Assembly (NCBI RefSeq): GCF_029784165.1
Contig: NC_073696.1
Location: 106,662,665-106,726,664 of the forward strand
Length of the DNA stretch: 64,000 nt
Origin: Wyeomyia smithii
Lineage: Eukaryota > Arthropoda > Insecta > Diptera > Culicidae
Reading direction: 5' to 3'
The notes below the pieces were generated by a model, which saw only the letters and a list, made by a program, of their open reading frames with translations, made no database searches and was not told the DNA's origin. This document shows, piece after piece, positions 43,499 to 57,726 of the stretch; position 1 is the stretch's first letter, and each line of letters starts with the position of its first letter. The position numbers were made by a program, and so were the translations under genes.

Positions 43499-46400
43499 GG
43501 TTAACCTGGCCCTCGGAATGAGAAACGGTTCGACCACAAGCCTACTGACCATGTCAATAACGATTCACCATACAGGTATGGACTCAACCAGTGGCCGCAT
43601 AGGTACACGTGGACAATGTTTTATTCAGCAACGGTTATCACTTTAAAAAAATGGGAGAAAGCTTTTTTGTTTATCATTGGTTTGCCCTAATCCTCAACCT
43701 GGTTGATCGTTCTATGATGATATTAATATTATGCCGTATGCTCGGTGAAATTAATTATTCAATCAAACAAAATCGCGGCCGCCAATTTCCCGTTTGGACT
43801 GACCGGTAATGTGTGAGAGCGACGACAGCAGGTCAGCTAACGAAGGCAAAAGGATCGTCGCCGCGTGTTGGGTATGCGCGTGTGCGAAAGATCCGTAAAA
43901 AGCAGCACTGCTCCTTCTCTCTCACTGATCCCGGCTCGGTCGCTATGTAGTGTCAGTATAAAAATAAAAAAACAGCAAAATTCAAAACAAGCATGAATTA
44001 AAATGAGCAGCAGCTCATGAATCGATCGTGGCTTCGTTGGCATTTGCGGTCGGCAGACTCAGAGGTGCGACTGTGGAAAATGTGGTCGCGATACGAGCGA
44101 GGCTTTAATATATTTCCATTCGCGTGAGGGGGGGCAGTAACATATGCAGAAGTGTTTTCGCACTGCAGGGTATACACGTATGTATGAAAGGCAGAACATT
44201 TCATTTGAAGAAGAATTCGAATGATGTGTTCAATTATAAATACGCTAAACGGAAAGTTATAGAGTTGTGGGGTTAATAGAAAAGTATCGTTTTAATGACC
44301 AACTCCTTAAAGTAGGATACAGATCGATTGACGAAATGAATTTATTGGAATATTGATTTTTTTCTAGTTTTATCAATGCTTTCCGTTTTTCACCAATTGA
44401 AAAAAATTAGTTTGCATCATTTTGTAGTTTATTCCATTATTTCCAACAATGTTCTTCAAGTTACAATGTTTGCAATCGTGCCTCAGCTGAGCATTTCAGT
44501 AATAATCAAAAAAACAAAAAGCACTTTAGTTAGAAATCTCAAACCGACCGCAAACCGGTTGGTTCAATTATCATAACTTACCGTCAAAATATCATTGATT
44601 TTATGGCACCTTTCTGGATCTGACACCAGTGCAATATTATGCGCGTATTATGCAATTCCATGTCTAAACTACGACAGGGCGCGTTTTGCTCGCTTCCTTC
44701 CCTTGTCGAAGACATGTCGTTCGTGGGTAGGCGCAAACTGTCAGTGGGCATTGCAGCAACCGTAACTGACAGATCTGAGGGCGGTTGGCTAAAGGTTAAC
44801 CATCAGATCAGAGTGGATGCGAGGGCGCAGGCGAAAACAAAAGAAATACAAATTGTTGCATCCGTCGCGATCGCGACCCGATGCGCTCTGCCGTTGCGGG
44901 TCACAGGCAGCATCGGCATCGTGTCAACTGACAGTTCGCACCTCGTGGCATGTCGCGTTTGTAATAAAATTATAATAAAATTGTAGAAATATGAACAACG
45001 GGGTAGTTCACACCTACCAGGAAGAATAAATAAGTTTTTGAGCTTTATAGTGTTTACTTTCGCGCCCGGGGGTGTTTGCCTTAGCTGAGGCTCTAGAAGT
45101 GTCTCGGAGGGTTCATTGTTCAGGTAAAAGAAAACGATTGTGCTTACGGGATATTACGGGACGCTGGAGCTGTCGAACGCGTCTGCCGTAAACTAGTTTC
45201 TCGTGAAGAAATATTGCGGCATAATGTTTGTTCTTCGTGTTAGCGTTAGTTTGCAGCGGTACGTGCACAATTAACACTAAAATTGCGACTGTTTGGAATC
45301 GAGCAGCGTATCCAAAGAATTTTTGCCAATAGTATCGGAGCTAGAGCCAATAAATTCTGCCCCTATGTATCTATCCATCAAGTCAGAATCCACTACAAGA
45401 TGTATACTAAATAGTGCATAAATAATGTCCTCCCGATATCAGTTGAAGCCGCCTTCCAACCGTTGCACTTCGACTCGGAACAAGCAGCGGGTAAAAGGAA
45501 AACGACCAGCATGGCACACCGCGGGAAATATTTCTAGATTCAACACGGGGTTGGGAAAAGGCAACCGCCTTGAAATAAATCTTCGCCTGCCGACTGAACT
45601 GCTGGGGGGACATGCGCGGGGATCGAAGCGGCTGCGGTTCTCCTTTTTTATAAGCGCGCACTCGACTCTCGTCACATTTGAGCCGCCGCGAGCGAGTCCA
45701 CCAAGAAAGAAGAAAGAGTAATAAAAATCGTATAAATTTTCTGATTCTTTCACTTCGCCGGTCATGTTGTTATTCCTTTTTATCACTTCTCATTACACGG
45801 CTCATCGAAGCGACCGCTAACTCTTTCCGTGTATCGCCGTCCGGAAGACCGAGGAGTGGGGTGCCCTTGGTCGAGAAGGTGCAGTCTGCTCCTCCTCTTC
45901 ACCCTGAGAAAACGGAAGGATTGAAGCAAAAATCGACGATGCATTTCGCCTGTTTCAAGTGAGAGATGGTAGCTTTTTTGCATGCCCTCACTCCATCTTC
46001 GTTGGCCACTAGAGAACACGTTGATCTTGTTTCTATAATAATATTATATGTATTTTTAATCACATATTATTTTTATTGTTGTTTTCCAAAGACCGCATTC
46101 TGTCGATCGAGGGGGACGCATCTGCCTGCTGCGTGGAACTGAGTGAGGCAGGCGAAGGAAGCGGCTGGAGGCCAAAGTGGTTGCACGTGTTTGCACTTCA
46201 CGACACAATATGCCCTCCGAGGTGGACCATTTTGCTTTGCTGACCTTTTCAAGGAAAATACCGCACTTGACGAGAACGTGCACATATTCTTCTGCTTGAG
46301 GTTGATCTGATGGGCCCCTGCAGGTTGACGCATGAAAATGCACCGGTTATCCTCCAGTACTTCCGTTCGTTAGAATGTACCGATGTTATTCTGTGTGGAT

Positions 46401-46834
46401 TTGGAATTTCTAGTTGTCTGTGAACCTCTTATAAAGGGGAATTATCTAAGACGTCCCATGCATTCTGAAGAAATGAAATTTGTTGAACAAATTTTGAGTA
46501 GTAAACCAGTGAACAATAATGGTTAAATTGGCGAATTGTTGAAAAGTTGTTTTTTCTTAATTACACAGAATAATTCGAGCACTAAAAGGTTGTGTATTTG
46601 TGAATAACGTACTTACATTGAAGAAATTTTTAGTATTGAAAATAATGATTGAATTTGAGAAAAACATAATGCATTCGCTGTTTAGGTGAAATATTTATTT
46701 TCTTCAAATTTTCAATTTAAATAATTGCTTAGTTTAGCTTCGTACTTTTTTCCAGGTTATCAGCGAGTTGTAAATTGCCACTATTATTTTGCGTAACACG
46801 TAGGCATTGTCAACATAAGTAAATTGCAATGTGC

Positions 46835-46889
46835 TGCATTGGAACTGCTGGATCTGGCGGGCTGGTGCACGCGACAGCGCAACACCGCT
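46835..46889 (+). repeat. 55-bp dispersed duplicate, copy 2
   Basis: Begins TGCATTGGAACTGCTGGATC; two substitutions relative to 43444-43498, in the same orientation. Origin unknown. Confidence 0.8.
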
Positions 46890-48221
46890 CAGTTCGGCAA
46901 CATGTTAATTCAAGAAAAAGCTACTGCTAATAAGTATGGCAAACCGTAAGGTTTTGTTTACACATCGGTAAAGAAGCTGACCACACACATTGACGATAGG
47001 TGTTCGAGTTTGCGTAATTTTCACCACCAACCATTCAACACTGTTTCTTTTTCGGTTTGATGAAGTCGTTTCTTTTGTTTTTGTCATTCATGTCTTTCGA
47101 TTTTTAGATTTTGTCCAAAAGACTGGATGTCATTTCTGATGCATACTTTGACAAAGATGATGATGCATGTACGCGAAAAGTTTAATAAAGGAAAGAGAAA
47201 GATTATAAAATTATGCACCAAATATATAAATATATAAATTACTCTTGCTCACATTGTTAGTGGACGATCCAATAAGCCAGGGATGTCTCCCTGCACCTAC
47301 TGATGGGTTTATAAACGAAATTTTGCTAAGCCCCACACGATTTCCGATATACTGTGCATTTGTCGTTTCTACTCAGAGAGTCACTAGCTTTCAGGAGAAT
47401 ATCTTTTACTGCAGAAACTACTGCTCTCACACTGGTGAGCATAACAACGCACGTGCTTGAAGAGAGCATCGAATCGCGCGTATCTGTGGAGTTTGCAGAA
47501 AAAAAAACACCGTGAAAAGATAATAATAAACTGAGGTGAAACGACATTACGCACAGTAACTACATAGACAACAGAGCCTACTGCAGTGCTGTTACAGTGA
47601 GTCTCTTCAACATATATGAAAGGAGAGGAGCATCTAAGTAGGAAAGTAGACTGCGTTTTTATGGAGTTTGTTTTGCATCTCGAGACTGGAAAAAATCCAG
47701 GAATCACTCTGCATCACATCAGTGGCTTAGCCAAGGGGAAATTAGGGTTCAAGGGAGCATTTGAACTCTAATTTTTCTTTTTAATATTAGGGTCCATCAT
47801 TACTAAACTTGTCCGCATGCACAATTACTTTCAATGGGATTTCGCAATGTGTAGCCTCAAAGCGGTCGAGGTTTCACTCATATTATCGATGAAAAAATCA
47901 AAATCAAACTTTTGTAAAAGCAAATGTCTTAGAAATGCATAAAACTTTGAGATTTGGTTTTTCTCAAATTTATTTTTTTCAGAAAAATCGAGCTTCTTCT
48001 AGTTCGAAAACCTACTAACTCGACGATCTTTCCATTTCTAAAACATCGTTGTTTCTCCCATGGAAAACAGGGTGTCTAGTATCAGTACTTTATTCTGGCG
48101 AAGGAATGTCGGAAAAATAGATCAATTCAGATTTTGCAACAGAAGGTTGCATCAAATGTCTGCATATGGGAATGGAACTTTGTGACTATACTTCAGGAAA
48201 GAATAAGCTGGAATTTTGCAT

Positions 48222-48730
48222 TTTTTTTCTGTATGGACTTCTCACTGCGACCAGAATCGTTGATCTATTGTGAAATGTGCCCGGGTGTCCGCTGTATTCC
48301 GCACTTTTATTATTGGCAATACCGCTATTGAGGAAGTGGCATGCTAATTAGTTTTTTTAGTTTTATCCGTGCTTTTGTGTAATGTGATTTTACCCTTACT
48401 TTTTACACGCTATCGACTCTACTATAGTGAGCCTCCTTCCTCCTGCCTAATATCTTCAATTATAATTCCCTTGAGAAGTTTCATCGTGCGTCCTTCTAAC
48501 AAGTTTTATTGACGAGAGGGACTCATTTTTTGTTAGGAGGAAGTCACGCAAAGGGATTATAGAATGCAGCGTTAAAAAAGGGTAAGTGGGGGGGGAGGGT
48601 GCCTGAGAATAAACTCATGCTTGAAGTCCTTTTTGACATCGAATGGCCTGATTCTACTAAGATTCGAGCCCACGATCATCCGCTTGACAAAGCGGACTTT
48701 GTAATTTTGCAGATACGCAGCTTCCCCTTT
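48222..48730 (-). mobile_element. tRNA-derived SINE, copy 4 of 4
   Basis: Minus-strand copy; T-rich tail and CTGTATGGAC at the left, B-box complement GATTCGAGCC at 48661-48670, head near 48730. Target duplication GAATTTTGCAT at 48211-48221 and 48731-48741, perfect over 11 bases. The tRNA-like head has diverged (AAGCTGCGTATCTGCAAAAT). Confidence 0.85.
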
Positions 48731-48741
48731 GAATTTTGCAT

Positions 48742-50180
48742 AGGGACCTTCTATCGAGAAGACAAAACTTTTGATTTGAATGTTGTTTTCCAATTGATCG
48801 TTGACTGAACTATGCAACGGTTAAATCAAACAGAAAGTGCGTTGCACGATATGCGATATCGCTATTGATAGTGACACTCCTCCATCTTCTGAGTTGTTCT
48901 CTCCTATTATCTGTTCTCAATATTCTCTCACACTCATTTCTCCACTGCAACGCAACCCGGTTTGAGGATGAGTAATGTGAGTGCACTAAAACACCGTTTT
49001 CCTAATGCCTTTTTGTAACATTATTTAGGTTACTTCCTGTATCTCATCCTGCCTCCATCTTCAATACTCTCAAAGTTCACATTTTTTCATCAAATCCCCT
49101 CACAAACAGATTTTCTGGCTACGCCACTGCATCACATTCTTCAACGAGAAAACTTAAGTTTTCACTGTTGTAGTATCTGAGCACTGCGCACTGCGGTATA
49201 CTCCTGTGTATTCCCACTATAATGGTTCACCATTCTCGTTTCGTTAGCCAGTGTATAAGTAGCAAGTGAGTTGATTTTTTCTATCAGCGGCGGAAAAACA
49301 GCACAAAGTAGAAGAAAGAAGTGTGGTACAACGGATTGCTACACGCAGCACCGGAGAAGAACTGCGCGGTGAATTTCATCACCGCTCTTTTCACTTATTG
49401 AACAGAATAACAAGCCTAGTGCAACGACAGTCACCGGTAGAAAACCGCTCTCCGACTTCCCGAAATTGTTTCATCGCGCATCAAAAACAAAACACAACTG
49501 ACTGACAACCAACACCATGCGTATTTGTGAGTGCGTAAGAATTCTCACTAATACTTTCATATAATACACAAAACAAACAGAAAGATAAACACTAGTAAAC
49601 TTATACCACAGACTAACAGACATAACACGTCGAACAAATTTTCAATTAAATCATCGTTTGAATAATTCCAGTACTTTACGTTAGTAACACTAGCACCATC
49701 TGCTGTCGTGTTCGCGCCTCGTCATGTATCTCGACATCAGCGCCAGCGTTACTGCATGTGTCAAATGGGGAACTACAAAATCGTATGAGATTGCATGACA
49801 GCGCCCCAGACGACTTTTTCGCGCGATGACTGTTATTCGATTAAAAATTTGAAATGAACGTTTTTTGTGGCGATGGAGCCAGGTTCCAGTGTTACGTCTG
49901 TTAGTCTGTGCTTATTCAGTGACGTTTCGATTATATCACGTTCAAAAACATATTTTCGCGTGATATATTTGAAACATATTTTTTGATGAAGGTTTATCCA
50001 GTATAATCTCATAAAACTATATTTTAGGTTGAACATGCATATGCTCAACTGTTTGTTAACTCAACATAACCAATCGAAGTTTATTGTAACATATAACAGC
50101 CCAAGAATATATTTAAAATACTATTGTGACTTTTTCATAACTATTCCACACATTTTTTGATAATAATATATACACTACCT
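48742..50180. other. Nothing recognised
   Basis: Short frames without motifs and no repeat matched in the window. Confidence 0.35.
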
Positions 50181-50189
50181 GCCATAAGT

Positions 50190-50960
50190 TTTGAAACACT
50201 TTACTGAATGTTTCAACACCCAGTTTGAATATCGCAGCACCTCGAAAAGTTTATCATTACCTAATATGGGCAAATTTATATAAGTTATATAATATTTCGG
50301 ATACCGACAACCAAGAAAGTTGTGGTCTTTAGAAAAATTGTTCAGGAACTTGTGGAAGCTTTTATTTGGTGGTGCTAGTGTGCATGTACTTTTGAATATT
50401 TTGATCCTTAGTTACCTCGTGAATCTGACCATTTAGAAAGTGGTCGTTTTCAGCAAAGTTGTTCAGCGGGGTCAAGATATTTTATTTGATACACAGTTTG
50501 TTGTTTAATTCGACCGCAACGCGGCGCTTGTGTGGATGTGGCTTTGAAAATTTTGAACATTACTAATCTGCTGCGGTCTCTCAGAAGATCATGTAGAAAA
50601 CTTTACTGAAGACCACAGTTTTCTAGGAGGCGTAGTAACAGGATCAAAATACGGAGAATTGTGTGCACACTAGCATTACATAGTGGTCGAATTCCGTACT
50701 TCCGTACCATCCAGAAGCCCTCGACCTTCTGAACAACTTTGCTGAAGATCGCAGCTTCCTAGAGAGTAAGAATCACAGGATAAGTTAGGGTTAAAATATC
50801 AAGAATTGCATGCCTACTAATGTCACTAAGCAACTGAATTCTGCACTGAACTATCCATCAACCAGAAACCTTTGACCTTCTGAACAAATTTGCTGAAGAC
50901 CGTAACTTTTCAGGTCGTCGGAAACACAAGATATTTAGATATTTCAGGTGACGCTAAACT
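50190..50960. repeat. Decayed tandem repeat of ~135-150 bp
   Basis: The phrase CTTCTGAACAACTTTGCTGA..GAC/TCGCA..TTTCTAGG recurs near 50610, 50740 and 50875 with related forms near 50320 and 50450. Each repeat is followed by ATCAAGAATTG-like wording. Diverged units, noncoding. Confidence 0.6.
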
Positions 50961-53900
50961 TTTTTTTGGGACGCTAAACTTGTAATCGTGGAAGAAGCCA
51001 TCCACATGTTCCCGATTCATCTAAGTATTAGCCTCGGTAATGCAACGGAGTCGTTATATTTTTCAAGCATCCAATTCTTCCAATGAGCGGTGATTTATGA
51101 GTCCCAAATACATTCAAGCATGGCATGAAATTACTACATTTTTATCAACTTTAATCCCCGCAGGGATTTTGTCTCCCGAATGAGTTAATGTTTTGGGGAG
51201 TCATTTAAGAAAACAACCTAGAAGCGTCACAATTGTAGTTTCGATCGGCAATCATTTCATGATTCATCAGGCACTTAAAGAACTTTTCCTTAACGCTAGA
51301 GAGAAAGTCTTCGTCAATTCGACTCCTAGCTTTTAGTAACATTGTTCTATCCTCCTTCAAATAGTGCGAATTCGTTCTCGATTTACAAAAAAAAAAATCA
51401 ATTATGGTATTTGTAATGTATCGATGTGTTAACACCGTAATGATCCCTCATTATTAAATATTAAACAAAAACTTGCAAAATTCATACATCAATTTAACCC
51501 CAGAATAAGATTACCCTTTTCCAATATTTTTATTTGAACGAGTTTGATTATTGCACTTGCCCGAAATCCGTCATAAATTTAAATGTTTCAGCCACGAAGA
51601 ACTTCTGTTATCATTTCATATATAACTGTCAGCCACTTAAATATTTATTGCATTTTAGTCAAATTAACTTGTAGCTAAAATCATTTTGCGCTTACAGCGA
51701 ACAGGAACAAAAGAAATCTTAATGAGATTCACAAAAAGTTAAACCTTAAGAAGTCCGTTTACCTTCAGAGCATTAATAATTTCTGAGAACAAATCTTTAC
51801 ATTGATTGAAAAAGGAAATTGTCACAAACTTTTCGAACAAGTATTACATTTGGGGCATCAAGTTGGTTTGAGCTTTTTTTTTTAAGGGGGGGATTTGTTA
51901 GTAGCTTATGTATTTATGATAAATATTAGTAAATAATGAGTATGTGTGTCCAATCACAAATGGTGACTTCTCAACACTGTTAGAAATTTGTAATTTTAAT
52001 TGTTAGGATTTGTTTGCTTTCGCAATTAAGACTTATCATTCGTAGGGATTTAAACCTACTTGTCAGAAAATGTTGGTTTGAGCTGATGGAAGCCAACGTT
52101 AGATGATCTGTTAGGACAATGAGGTTTTGACGCAGAAATAAAGTACACACATATTGGACAGATCAAAACATATTCTATCATGTTGAAAAGTCGCCAAAAT
52201 GCATGAAAAATTATGTGAAGCAGTAATTCCCAGCTAGTTACATGCCATATTAAACCTAACCTATGATGAAAATCATAGCAATGTAAGTTTATTCAATCTG
52301 AATATTTTTCTGTATATCGTGGTAAACGAGTGTTTTAGAGACAAAAATAATTCCTTCATTTTTCACATAAAAATAAAGATTACACTTCAAAAACTGAACT
52401 ATTTGTAAGATTTGCTCGCCTGATAGGAAATTATTTGGGATTTTTTAAATGTCAATGTTTCTGCTAGCCGGGTTTAATTCTTACTACTAAGACTCTAGTG
52501 AACATTGTAAAAGAAATTAAAACTTAATGCTTGAAGCCTGCTCAAACCAGAAGAGATATTGAACTAAGTGTAGTTACATTTGCAACACTTGCAACTAATA
52601 GCAAACGCAACTTTTTCAGAAACAAGCTCAGATATCTACCTTCATTTTACACATTTTTTTACTCCTCACATCAACCTTTCCTGGGTCGAACGCACCGTAA
52701 TTATTCCAAGAAATTTACGTCGGCGATAAATGACCGAAAAAGTGGGCCTCGATACAGCTCGTAGCACTACTTTGTTTTGATTTACGACAGATGAAGCAGG
52801 CAGATAATTAAACAAATTGTTCACTTGCTCCTTTTCACTGCTAGAAAGGTGAGGAAGTCGTTCGGAATGTTGACTTTTGAGCCAACGAATTTGCTGAGAC
52901 TTTTCGTTGAGCTGTTTGGAAGCTTGCGACAAGCTTTTGTTAGGTGTCTTCCTAGTGAATAAGTGTGGAATACAAGAAAGACCAGAGCTCGCTGCTAGGA
53001 GGATGGATAAAGATTTTTTTCCTTGTCAATTAATCAACTCTGTCGGCGAGTAATTGTCAACCGTTGAAATGACGTCGTACACTAGCGGAATAGAATGGTC
53101 TGCTTGTGAGAAAAAAATAAAACGAAACCAGGTACAACGTACGAGCTGGCTAATCTTATTTTCGCCTAGCGGCAGCTCAACAGACCACAGAAACAGGCCT
53201 ATAACAATTATTCTAACTTATTTACCCCCCCCCCCCCCCCCGGAACTAGCAGGCTCCAATAGCAACAACAACGACAACAACCTGCTGCATCATCGTCATC
53301 TGGTGCTGGCCTTTCTCGCTGGACTAGCACTTCTGCAGCCCGCAGTTCGCCGTATATTGCGTCTTTATGACCATTTTTATAGTTTCGATGTTTGTTTAAG
53401 ATTTTTGTTTATAGACTTCAGCTGGACCAGGTCCGAAATTCATGAGACCAACGGTGCAGAGCAGGAAACGCGACACGAAGTCGCCGTAGTCACCGACTGG
53501 GTTGGTTAAGCTGGTGTTTATCTACTTTATAGGAGACGCCCGTCGGTCGTTGTCTTCGCTGCCACCTTCAACAGGGAATCTCGGGATCCCCTTCATCAAG
53601 CGTGTGCGTTGTTTGGGTTTGCATTTCAAACCTTCTCCGATGGCCATGAGGCGCCGCACTGGCAATCAATTGACGCTAGCCGTACGACGCGCATCGTCGC
53701 TCACCTGCCCAAGCATTCCCAGCGCAGACGCAGTGCCTTCTGGAAAGGGCTCAATCACCCATCGTTCCAGCGAAGGTCTCGAAGGTGGCATACAGCCACC
53801 GTGAGCCTGTGCGGCATCTTTTTTGTTCTCTGCGGCGGTAACTGTGTGTCTCGCCTCCGCTGTCATTACTGTTACGATAATCACCTTCTCGTTTCTATGC

Positions 53901-56900
53901 CGTGTTCAGACGCTGCGACATCTGGAACCAGGGGCAGAGGGGAAATCAAATAAAATCTTTGATTTGAAAGCATAAATCTTCTGGAAAACGAGCGGCCCGT
54001 AGCCGGGTACGAAGGTGCTGACGACACGCCACAGTAAGCGGCTCATCGGTGACATTGGATATGCCGCCGAATGTTCGGAGAAACGAAGATGACTAATTTA
54101 GTGCCTAGGTTTGGGGGCAAATGTGGACAGAGGATACGGATACTGCACTAATTTTTGTCCAAAGCCTTTTCGAACGCATGGTCAAATAAGGTAGGTGTAA
54201 ATATTGTATTTTAAATTGTATTATGATTATTATCATAATGATCGTAATTGTAATAAGTATGATAATTAATTAGCGGCTTCTTTTGTGTACGTACCGCAGC
54301 AGCCAGCCTTTGGCTTTGTGGGGTTGCGGCTTAACGACCGCGATTCGTACTACTGTATTGATCGAGCCGCCGCCGCCGTTGTCAGCCGATTCCTTGGCAG
54401 TTAGTAGGAGCCATCTGAGCGTAACGATTACCATAGGAGATGTCTATAAGTTGCATGTGATTTTCTGACGATGGTGCGACATCCTCGACGGGGAGGCAGT
54501 ACGAAATTGTCACTCGACCATCGGCAGGTTCAATGGCGGCATCTTACAAGTTGACACGTATGACTGACTAGCAGACCGGTAATTAATTATTTAGTTGTGC
54601 AAACATGGGCAGTTGAAGCGTCAATTTTGGTGACCTTGAAGGGTCCGAACGAAATTCAAAAATCGAAGTCCATACTAATTCGACGTTTAAAGTCTAAACA
54701 TTGATCATGAGTCATGGTGGTTTTATGAATGTGCGTGAATAGTAACTTAAGGTTTTGTAACTGTGCTGAATGTTGATTAAAACAATCAATTTTTTCTCCT
54801 GTGATTTACTGAGAGCTTGAGATTAAGCCCAAGTAGACTGTAGTAAGGCTCGACTATAGCCAATTCACAACTTCGCCACTCCCAAACCATCAACCATAAA
54901 TCAGTGGATTAGGCGCTAACGTTCCGAAGCGAAGAGGCCAATCCGTGAAAAGCATACAACAACAAAAGATTAACTCGCAAACTTTAAAAGTCTATCGCAA
55001 AACAAATGGTACCAGTCGTAAGGACCAGCCGCATGCTTCTTCATGTTCCCTTCCGTAGCACACTCTTTCTTCACCCTTTTTTTGAAGGAGTCTTCAAAGT
55101 ATGGTATGCCCTCAATATTTTCTGGCACAGTACTGGACAGATTATCTGCACAATTTTAAACCACTTCAGTTCATCTTTTCACCCCATGTCAGCCATGAGT
55201 TGTGCTCACAAATTCCAAAACCTGAGCTCAAAAAAAAAAAAAAAGAAAGATTTGTTTCCAATTTCGTTTTCTCTACGTCATCCTTCTCCCACAACCCGGA
55301 GTTTAAACGGGTCACCGAGCAAAACGGGAAAGTTTATGTGACTGAAAATTGTCGCGTCAAGATAAGTCATTACTCGCCGTTGCAGGCGCCATCGAAGAAG
55401 CTTTGCCCCGCTCGGACTGCTTGGAATAACAAACGAGGACGACGACGACAACGACGGACTCTCGCCCTCTCTAGTTGTCTCCAGTCACCTTATCTCGTAC
55501 TGTTCACTCAGTACATTGTACGCTGGCTAGTCACCGTGGCCAGAACGGACAAAAATCAGCTGAAATTGGAAACTGTTCCCAGGTCGTTTTCAAGCGCTCC
55601 ATTGATCGCGCGTCCTCGACGCCGACGGTCGGAACAAAGTGTCTCCTATTTTTTCTTTGCATTTCTTCATACTCCGTATGGGTACCAATATCGCATGCCC
55701 TGGGAATAACACCCGGGAGAGGAATTGAGTCATTAGTTACCCTTTCGGCCAGAGTTAAGAGCCAGTTTGCTTTTCACGCTTCTCTAGCCTGAGCAAAGAC
55801 TATCACCGAGTGGCGCCTGAAGTTTTTTCCTGGTTCTTTTGTATCTGCAGCTTCTTGTAGCGAACGTGATGCTAATTTTCCTATAATAATTTAATAATTT
55901 GACATAAATTATACTTATTGGCTGAAAATTTTTGTGTCCACGGTTTATGGTTGGACCGTAAATTATAAACTTCTCCGAGCTGTGTTCGAGTCTTTTTCCT
56001 ACGCCGGGACAAAGAAAACTTGCGGCTTTGCCATGCTAGTGGATGGGAAATTCTGGCATACGTAAATGTCGCATAGAATTTGCAATAGACTAGCGTTAGC
56101 AGGTTCGTTGGCCGGGTAAGTTGCTTTTTGTGCAGATAGGTCGGAGATGCGAGGAGAATAAAATGATTCGCATACTAATCATATTGCCGAAATTCTGCAA
56201 ACGCTGGTAAAAATGGCAGCCACGCTAGACATCGTCGTGTTGAATCAATCAAGCAAGATGTAACTATTAAAATCGTAGGTATGGGAGAGAAAAAATCACA
56301 CCGCGACACTGTGTCGAATTCCGAAAATTCCAACGCTTCAACATCAAATTAGTTAATATGCATGGAAGAGGTTGGCGCCTGATCAACCAAACAAACAGAC
56401 CAGTTGTATTGTACCACAGACCGACCCGATATGGGAAGACCTCCGTAGATATACTGCGACGGGTCATGATAAATAGCATTTTCTAGGAGATAGGCCTAAA
56501 CCGCCATAAAACAATTCAAGAAACATCGCTGGTGGAATTGATCGCGGTGTGGTACCGGATCGTAGACGAAGAGAAGATGAACCGAAAAACAGGTCATAAA
56601 ACGCACCCGAGATTCCGGACTCCCAATCCATCGGGGCACGAGCGCAACCAATAGCAAATGGTGGTGGGATACCTTACGAAAAGTTGCTCGTCCGAATCTA
56701 TTTCCCTGGCTGATGGAAAGAAAAAATAAGGCGATAAACAAACAAGTTTGACCTGACCGGTCTAAGCAGTGTCTAATAGGCACCGTCGGGGACGACGGAT
56801 GGGAGAAGGAAGGACCCGAAATAACGAGGAAGTAAGGTGCATTTTACCAATATGTATATACGGTTATGATTTATGTCTAGCCAGTTCCTTGATTAGTTTT

Positions 56901-57720
56901 TTTTTCGGGTAATATATTTGGGTAGCGGGTGGCACTTGTTTACAAATATTGATTTTTTCATTAGCTTTCCGGTTCCACTGACAGAGTCGCAAACGGATCA
57001 GCGTGATGGAAACGAGGCGCGGGGTTTGATTTGAGTCAGGTTTAAGTTTTCGCTCGGTGTGCGCAGGAAGATGGTTACCTCTGGAGAGCATACTTAAGCT
57101 AAACCGGCGGCTTGTGAGGTAAGGTTTATCAGCGTCAGTTTAACAGAATGTTTGAGAGGAAAGCTGTGCATGACTAGAGAGACGGTACGACCTGAGTTTA
57201 AGTTTCAACTTTTTTACCACTCCATGACAAAACGCATTTTATGTTAAAACAGCAAAATGATCACCGGATGTGAGATAAACATTGGGATGTTTGATGAGCA
57301 AAAAGTCGTTCCGGCGTTCAAGGTAAGTTCAATAAAACTACCAAAACTCCGAGAATGTAATGAAAATATTGTTTTGAATTTTTTATTATACGATCGTTTC
57401 TAGCCAGAAAGACCTAAAGATGAAGATTTTAATGGAAATAAGGAACATTTTTTATCTAAATGAACGACCATACTCACTTAAAAAAAAAAATCAACAATTA
57501 CAGAAACTAATTCTTCAAATTTATTTATGAATAAATTTATAGTTTGCCAAAACGATTCTAAATGCAAGTTTAGCAACTAAGATACTAATATTTTTTTAGA
57601 CATAAAAAATAAATAATGTAAAACGATCGTTGGCGGAATAACTTTAAAATAAGAAAATTTGGGTAAGTTCTAGCAAAAATATATAGTATAACCTTTTAAG
57701 AATAACATAATATTCCATAC
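50961..57720. other. Unassigned DNA, GC-rich islands at 53.0-54.1 and 55.0-55.8 kb
   Basis: The longest frames (151 codons at 53054-53509, 202 codons at 55101-55709) contain low-complexity runs (a Pro run from the C tract, a Lys run from an A tract) and overlap other frames of similar length; I see no domain or splice context. A minus frame at 52666-52932 (88 codons) has a Gln/Ser-rich start but no known motif. Confidence 0.3.
53225..53241 (+). repeat. Poly-C run of 17
   Basis: Seventeen consecutive C, followed shortly by a CAACAACAACGACAACAAC segment. Length is prone to sequencing error. Confidence 0.8.
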
Positions 57721-57726
57721 GCTTTT

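Larger units (their letters stand above)
42811..48210. other. Largely unassigned DNA; GC-rich islands at 43.4-44.1, 44.6-46.3 kb
   Basis: No domain-bearing frame is seen. Islands at 44640-44960 and 45400-46350 are GC-rich with frames on both strands, as expected from composition alone. Three AACTGACAG or inverted sites lie at about 44736, 44764 and 44929 in the first island. A 55-bp segment at 43444 recurs at 46835 (reported separately). Confidence 0.3.

Noticed and set aside
52666..52932. 88-codon minus-strand frame rich in Ser and Gln
   Set aside because: Too short, no motif, no neighbours to support it.
53054..53509. 151-codon frame with a Pro run
   Set aside because: The Pro run is produced by a 17-base C tract; no splice or domain support.
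55101..55709. 202-codon open frame, the longest non-transposon frame
   Set aside because: No recognisable domain, a Lys run from a poly-A tract, and an overlapping frame of 111 codons in another phase; GC-rich composition keeps several frames open.
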